Shown here in pieces: positions 60,118-64,000 of a stretch of 64,000 bases of DNA. The translations under genes were made by a program, and so were the position numbers. The stretch comes from Planctomycetota bacterium (lineage in GTDB: Bacteria > Planctomycetota > PUPC01 > JACPCR01). Position 1 is the first letter of the stretch, and each line of letters begins with the position of its first letter. The stretch covers positions 1 through 64,000 of the forward strand of contig JAQBXN010000027.1 in the NCBI GenBank assembly GCA_027625095.1, written 5' to 3'. Below the pieces are notes generated by a model that saw only the letters and a program-made list of their open reading frames with translations, was not told where the DNA came from and ran no database searches.

Positions 60118-62301
60118 ATGCCAGACACAGAGAAGCCGAGCTTGGGCCGTGCATCCATCACACCCGCGGAGCCCGTCCGTGCGGGTAGCTGGGGAACCTG
60201 GACTATCGAGTATGAAGTTGCCGACCTCGGAATAGATGATGGGGGTTCGATTCGGGTGGGCATTCGCGGGGTGAGTGACTGGGGTGTGCCTCAAGTAGAG
60301 GAGCCTGCGGCTGACAATTACGCGTCGGTTTCATGTACGAATCCAGAGGTGCAACTCGTGCTCAGTTGGCGTGCCCGGGCAAGTGTCAGACCGTATCAGG
60401 AGCATCTTTTTATCGAGGTAATTGATGCTCCCCTGGAGGAGGGCGATGTCGTCACGCTGGTCTACGGCGATACAAGTGGCGGCAGCAGAGGTACCCGAGC
60501 TCAGACCTATCAACAGGACCATTTTGACTTCCAAATCTCTATAGATCGGCTTGGCGCCGGGGTATACGAGTGGCTGCCGCAACACCCGGCCCTGGAGATT
60601 ATTCCGACACAACCGGACCGTCTTGAAGTTATGGCCACTGGCGACGGCTCCGAAGTGCATCCGGTTCGCCTGCTCGTCAGGGCCATTGATAAATGGGGGA
60701 ATCCGATCCGTGAGCCGTTGGCGGGAAACATCACTTTGAACAGCGAAGGCCTCGAAACAAACCTCCCCGATCAGATTGAGCTGACCGAAGGCAGGCACCT
60801 CTTTGAACGCGTGGCTTGCAGTGGCAGCGGATACTTGCGAGTTCGTGCCGAACATGGCGAGCTTGGGGCGGCAGAAAGCCCTCCGCTCAAGATCTCAGGC
60901 CCGGAAGCCCTGCATGCTTTCTGGGGAGACTTGCATGGCCAGAGTGAAGAAACCGTCGGTTCGAATTCTGCCTCGAAATATTTCCGTTACGCCCGCGATT
61001 TCGCGTTGAACGACTTCTCCGGGCATCAGGGCAACGATTTTCAAATCACCGATGACTTCTGGCAGGAACTCAACGAACTCAGCCGCGAACTTACGGAACC
61101 GGGCCGCTTTATCGTTTTTCCAGGGTACGAGTGGTCTGGGCTCACCCCTGTCGGAGGTGACCGGAATGTTCTGTTTCTTGAAGAGGGAAAAGTAATCCGG
61201 CGTTCTTCTTTGATGCAGGTGCAGGGCAAGGCAGCGCAGCGGGAGGGTTTTGCCCCGCTTCCCAGACTCTATGAGGCACTGAAGCAATCAGGCGACGAGT
61301 GCATCGTCATTCCGCACATCGGGGGACGCCGGGCAAATCTGAATTACTTCGATCCCGAACTTGAACCAGTGATCGAAGTTCATTCGTGCTGGGGAACGTT
61401 TGAATGGTTTTTCTTCGATGCACTACGGCGCGGATATCGAGTGGGCGTAGTCGCCAACAGCGATGGCCACAAGGGCCGGCCGGGCGCTGAGCACGCGGGC
61501 GCAGGCAAATTTGGCGTGCTGAGCGGACTTACCTGTATTCTGGCGGAGAAGTTCGAGCGAGCATCGCTCTTCCGTTCTTTAAAGTCACGTCGCTGTTATG
61601 GTACGAGCGGCCCCCGGATATTTGTTAATGCCTTACTGAATGGGAAAACGATTGGCAGTGATATCGATAGCGTGGAAGGTGACTTGTTGCTTCAGGTTGA
61701 AGTCGCAGGAACGGCCGGCATCGAGCGGATCGATCTGCTCGCAGGCGGCAACGATGTTGACGCGTGGACTGCCAGTCCCTACGAATCGCGCCCACAGGAC
61801 CGTGTACGTATCCGCTGGTCAGGAGCGAGAATCCTCAATCGAAAACGCGCGACCGAATGGCATGGTTCTCTGCGCATTGCAGGGAATACCATCACCGCAA
61901 TTGAAGGTTTTGCATTCGATTCACCGGCAGAAGGAATTCAGGACTGGGATTCAGAAAGCGTCAGATGGAAAAGTATCACGACTGGAGACGAGGATGGGTT
62001 GATAATGACTGTGGAGAGGGCAGGGGAGGGCAGAGTGGAATTCGTTACCGATATAATCTCCTGTTCCGTGAATCTTTCAGATCTTGCGGAGGGCCCGCAG
62101 ACTTTTGAGGCGGGCGGGATTGAGCAGCAGGTCGTATTTGAGTGGGCGCCTCCGGAATCGCTTCAGCGTGAGGCCATCTGGGAATGTGCGGTGAGAGCCT
62201 CGAAAGAGCTGGCCGTGAAAGGCGTCATCCCATTCCATCTGCGCATCGCCCAAACAGACGGACACACGGCATGGACGAGCCCATGGTTTGTGAGTCTTTA
62301 G
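60118..62301 (+). CDS. DUF3604 family PHP-like metallohydrolase
   Basis: A 727-aa protein of the DUF3604 family, relatives of PHP metallohydrolases. Beta-sandwich modules occupy residues ~1-255. The catalytic part holds AFWGDLHGQSEETVG (~267-281), ARDFALNDFSGHQGND, FPGYEWSG, IVIPHIGGRRANL and VANSDGHKGRPG (~446-457) with the His/Asp metal ligands. A C-terminal sandwich with RIDLLAGGNDVDAW follows. Family members are found in Gfo/Idh-rich genomes and are suspected of acting on sugar phosphates or esters; none is firmly assigned. GAGGA lies 6 bases before the ATG. Confidence 0.88.
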   Translation: MPDTEKPSLGRASITPAEPVRAGSWGTWTIEYEVADLGIDDGGSIRVGIRGVSDWGVPQVEEPAADNYASVSCTNPEVQLVLSWRARASVRPYQEHLFIEVIDAPLEEGDVVTLVYGDTSGGSRGTRAQTYQQDHFDFQISIDRLGAGVYEWLPQHPALEIIPTQPDRLEVMATGDGSEVHPVRLLVRAIDKWGNPIREPLAGNITLNSEGLETNLPDQIELTEGRHLFERVACSGSGYLRVRAEHGELGAAESPPLKISGPEALHAFWGDLHGQSEETVGSNSASKYFRYARDFALNDFSGHQGNDFQITDDFWQELNELSRELTEPGRFIVFPGYEWSGLTPVGGDRNVLFLEEGKVIRRSSLMQVQGKAAQREGFAPLPRLYEALKQSGDECIVIPHIGGRRANLNYFDPELEPVIEVHSCWGTFEWFFFDALRRGYRVGVVANSDGHKGRPGAEHAGAGKFGVLSGLTCILAEKFERASLFRSLKSRRCYGTSGPRIFVNALLNGKTIGSDIDSVEGDLLLQVEVAGTAGIERIDLLAGGNDVDAWTASPYESRPQDRVRIRWSGARILNRKRATEWHGSLRIAGNTITAIEGFAFDSPAEGIQDWDSESVRWKSITTGDEDGLIMTVERAGEGRVEFVTDIISCSVNLSDLAEGPQTFEAGGIEQQVVFEWAPPESLQREAIWECAVRASKELAVKGVIPFHLRIAQTDGHTAWTSPWFVSL

Positions 62302-62364
62302 ATCGTGGAGACGGTTGCTGTTACTCCAGCATTCTGACCAATCGCCGCGGAGCGTTGAGATCGC

Positions 62365-63840
62365 TCAGGAGTCTTTGCTCGGCGGGGGGATCAGCCGGCC
62401 TTGCGGGTCGGTGGTGGGTAAATCGACAGCTTCAGCGAGTCGTTGGCCCAGTTCCGGATCCGTGATGTGCTCGAGCCGTTCTGCGCTGCGGTGGAGGCGA
62501 TTAAGCGAAAGCTCGAAATGCTTGTGCAGGTAGCTTTCCCAGAGCCGGTGTGAGCGAATGAGTTGTCCTGCCTTTTCGCGGCCAATTTCAGTGAGCTGGA
62601 ATTCTTCACCTTCCTTGCTGATCAGGCCCCCCAGTTCGAGGCTCTTCAGCGACAGCCATCGGAGGATCGGGCCGGCGCCCATGGCCTGTCGGAAAAGCCT
62701 GATGGCGCTGTCGACACGATCCTTCAGGTCATCTTCCTCCAGCCGGTACAACAGGCCGAGAATGTCTTCTCTGGTGATTTGAAGACTCAGAATAAGGCGG
62801 TGGAACACTTTGCTGAACAGGCCGTGATGGGGAGCGAGAAACATGGTGACGAGAAGAATGAGCCCGGCGACCACGGCCATCATTCCTGAAGTGTTGGTGC
62901 TCATTCCGATGCCGCTCTGTTCATGAAATCCGAACCAGCCTGGAACGACGATCGCGGAGATGTGGCCCAGAACTGAGCAGAGCATCCCGATGATGAGGCT
63001 GACCCCGATCATCCATGGAAGGCGATCCGTGAGAAGGTGGGCTGCAGCGCCCGGAACGATGAGCATGGCAATGACAAGGATGCTGCCGACGCTTTCGAAT
63101 GAAGCTACCGTGGTGATGGCCACCAGGGTCATCAGCAGGTAATGCATCAGATGGGAGTTGATGCCAAGCGTGGTTGCCAGCGCCGGATCGAACGAACTCA
63201 GTTTCATTTCTTTGTAGAAAAGCAGGATGACTGCCAGATCGAATGCGAAAACCACGGATAGCAGAACCACCGCCCTGGGAACTGGTTCAAGAACTCCGTC
63301 GATGGTGATCGCTAAAGGTTTGTCACCAATCATGTATGAATCCAGGGGCACAAACTCAATAGCGCCGTAGAGCACGCAATCTGCATCGATATGCACGCTG
63401 TCCGCTGCCTGGCGGATGAGGATCAACCCAAGGGCAAAAAGTGTGGTGAACACGACCCCCATGGACGCGCTCTGTTCTACTTTTCCGAAGTGCAGAATCG
63501 ATTGGGTGAACACTGCGGTCATAACACCAACAACGGCCGCCCCCACGAACATGGCTAAGCTGCTCGTGCTTTGCGTGACCAGAAAGGCGATGGCCAGACC
63601 CGGCAGCACCGCATGGCTGATAGCGTCGCCCATCATGCTGAGCCGGCGGAGAATCAGGAAGTTGCCCAGAAGAGAGCAGGACATCGCACTCAGACAGCCG
63701 GCAATGACGATCCAGGTATCGAAGATGGACCATTCATTGAGATCGGCAGGTATGACCCATCCACGAAATTTGCTGGAAAAACTCAGCAGCAGTAAGAAAA
63801 GGGCAACGGTAAAGGGCAGTATCAGTTTTGCGATTTTCAT
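62365..63840 (-). CDS. Metal ABC transporter permease (ABC-3) with DtxR-type C-terminus
   Basis: A 491-aa fusion. Residues ~1-340 are a ZnuB/MntB-like permease with about nine membrane segments: LGNFLILRRLSMMGDAISHAVL is the ABC-3 signature and SILVIAMLIVPGAAAHLL a later one. The last ~145 residues match the DtxR/MntR winged helix and metal-binding dimerisation domain (KSLELGGLISKEGEEFQLTE, then RSHRLWESYLHKHF and RSAERLEHITDPELG). The fusion would couple Mn/Zn/Fe uptake to metal sensing in one protein. Its ATG overlaps the stop of the upstream gene (ATGA). Confidence 0.9.
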   Translation of the reverse strand: MKIAKLILPFTVALFLLLLSFSSKFRGWVIPADLNEWSIFDTWIVIAGCLSAMSCSLLGNFLILRRLSMMGDAISHAVLPGLAIAFLVTQSTSSLAMFVGAAVVGVMTAVFTQSILHFGKVEQSASMGVVFTTLFALGLILIRQAADSVHIDADCVLYGAIEFVPLDSYMIGDKPLAITIDGVLEPVPRAVVLLSVVFAFDLAVILLFYKEMKLSSFDPALATTLGINSHLMHYLLMTLVAITTVASFESVGSILVIAMLIVPGAAAHLLTDRLPWMIGVSLIIGMLCSVLGHISAIVVPGWFGFHEQSGIGMSTNTSGMMAVVAGLILLVTMFLAPHHGLFSKVFHRLILSLQITREDILGLLYRLEEDDLKDRVDSAIRLFRQAMGAGPILRWLSLKSLELGGLISKEGEEFQLTEIGREKAGQLIRSHRLWESYLHKHFELSLNRLHRSAERLEHITDPELGQRLAEAVDLPTTDPQGRLIPPPSKDS

Positions 63841-64000
63841 GCAGTGCTCCCATCTTTCACTAGTGAATGGGGGCTCGAGGGGACTGTAAGTTGTGGGTAA
63901 TCCTTCAGGAGGAGGTCTTCGAGCCGTTGCACCATCGAGTGACCCAGCACGTGTTCGATCTGGTCGGCGTCCCGGTCGACGTGGCTCGGGGCTATATCCG
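63837..64000 (-). CDS. DtxR-type C-terminal end, upstream gene (partial)
   Basis: Only the last 54 codons lie in the window. They read SHVDRDADQIEHVLGHSMVQ, then RLEDLLLKDYPQLTV, the metal-binding helix of a DtxR/MntR dimerisation domain. The gene ends with TGA sharing bases with the ATG of the permease fusion. It may be a second permease with a DtxR tail, as found in tandem in related genomes, or a stand-alone regulator; the window cannot tell. Confidence 0.75.
   Translation of the reverse strand, partial: DIAPSHVDRDADQIEHVLGHSMVQRLEDLLLKDYPQLTVPSSPHSLVKDGSTA

Overview
The window looks like a chromosome segment of an uncultured PVC-type bacterium (Planctomycetota, Verrucomicrobiota, Lentisphaerota) or a relative such as Hydrogenedentota. 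This is inferred from gene content: a cytochrome-c/DUF1549/DUF1553 protein paired with DUF1501, a lipase-maturation-factor homologue, PhyH dioxygenases, four Gfo/Idh/MocA oxidoreductases, a creatininase, a mandelate-racemase-type enolase, a DUF2961 (GH172) protein, a DUF3604 protein, WD40 and PQQ-type propellers, and kinesin-light-chain-like TPRs. No rRNA, tRNA, CRISPR array or complete insertion sequence was seen. Several genes have no evident Shine-Dalgarno sequence; a few with strong ones start at TTG.

Layout. 1-5.9 kb: tail of a TPR protein, a gene-free stretch, a secreted animal-type haem peroxidase with Asn/Gln-rich repeats, and an orphan PilB/GspE ATPase. 6-16.9 kb: an AGPS-like flavoprotein overlapping a glycerophosphodiesterase, a WD40 protein, a Nif3-like/CinA-like pair, a Gfo/Idh oxidoreductase, an ABC-F ATPase and a PQQ propeller. 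16.9-20.2 kb: lipase maturation factor and an AbiE-type toxin-antitoxin pair. 20.3-23.7 kb: DegT aminotransferase, Gfo/Idh and PhyH. 23.9-26.9 kb: rhomboid protease, PgeF/YfiH enzyme and an unassigned exported or anchored protein. 27-32 kb: DUF1549/DUF1553 plus DUF1501. 31.9-33.9 kb: HNH nuclease, a small protein, a DUF433-like ORF and an arrestin-fold protein. 34.1-38.6 kb: O-methyltransferase, YdjY-domain protein, GpsA and DUF2851. 38.6-42.2 kb: a giant secreted protein resembling a glycoside hydrolase. 42.4-45.4 kb: an unusual RadC-HhH/DNA-methyltransferase fusion beside a decayed gene. 45.8-55.4 kb: a catabolic-looking neighbourhood (two Gfo/Idh, PhyH, creatininase, enolase-superfamily dehydratase, secreted propeller, SGNH hydrolase, GH172). 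55.5-57.3 kb: a membrane-anchored propeller and an ExbD. 57.9-62.3 kb: a CMD protein with a radical SAM/SPASM-type enzyme, then DUF3604. 62.4-64 kb: tandem metal-ABC permease and DtxR-type genes, the last cut by the window edge.

The strongest candidates for something undescribed are the RadC helix-hairpin-helix domain fused to a Zn-cluster DNA methyltransferase in place of the JAB domain, the CMD/radical-SAM pair whose enzyme ends in a CxC motif, the DUF433-like/75-aa/HNH cassette, the bacterial arrestin-fold protein, the giant glycosidase-like protein and the repeat-bearing peroxidase. Palindromic intergenic elements recur throughout and suggest REP- or MITE-like families. All functions here come from reading motifs by eye; no database search was run.
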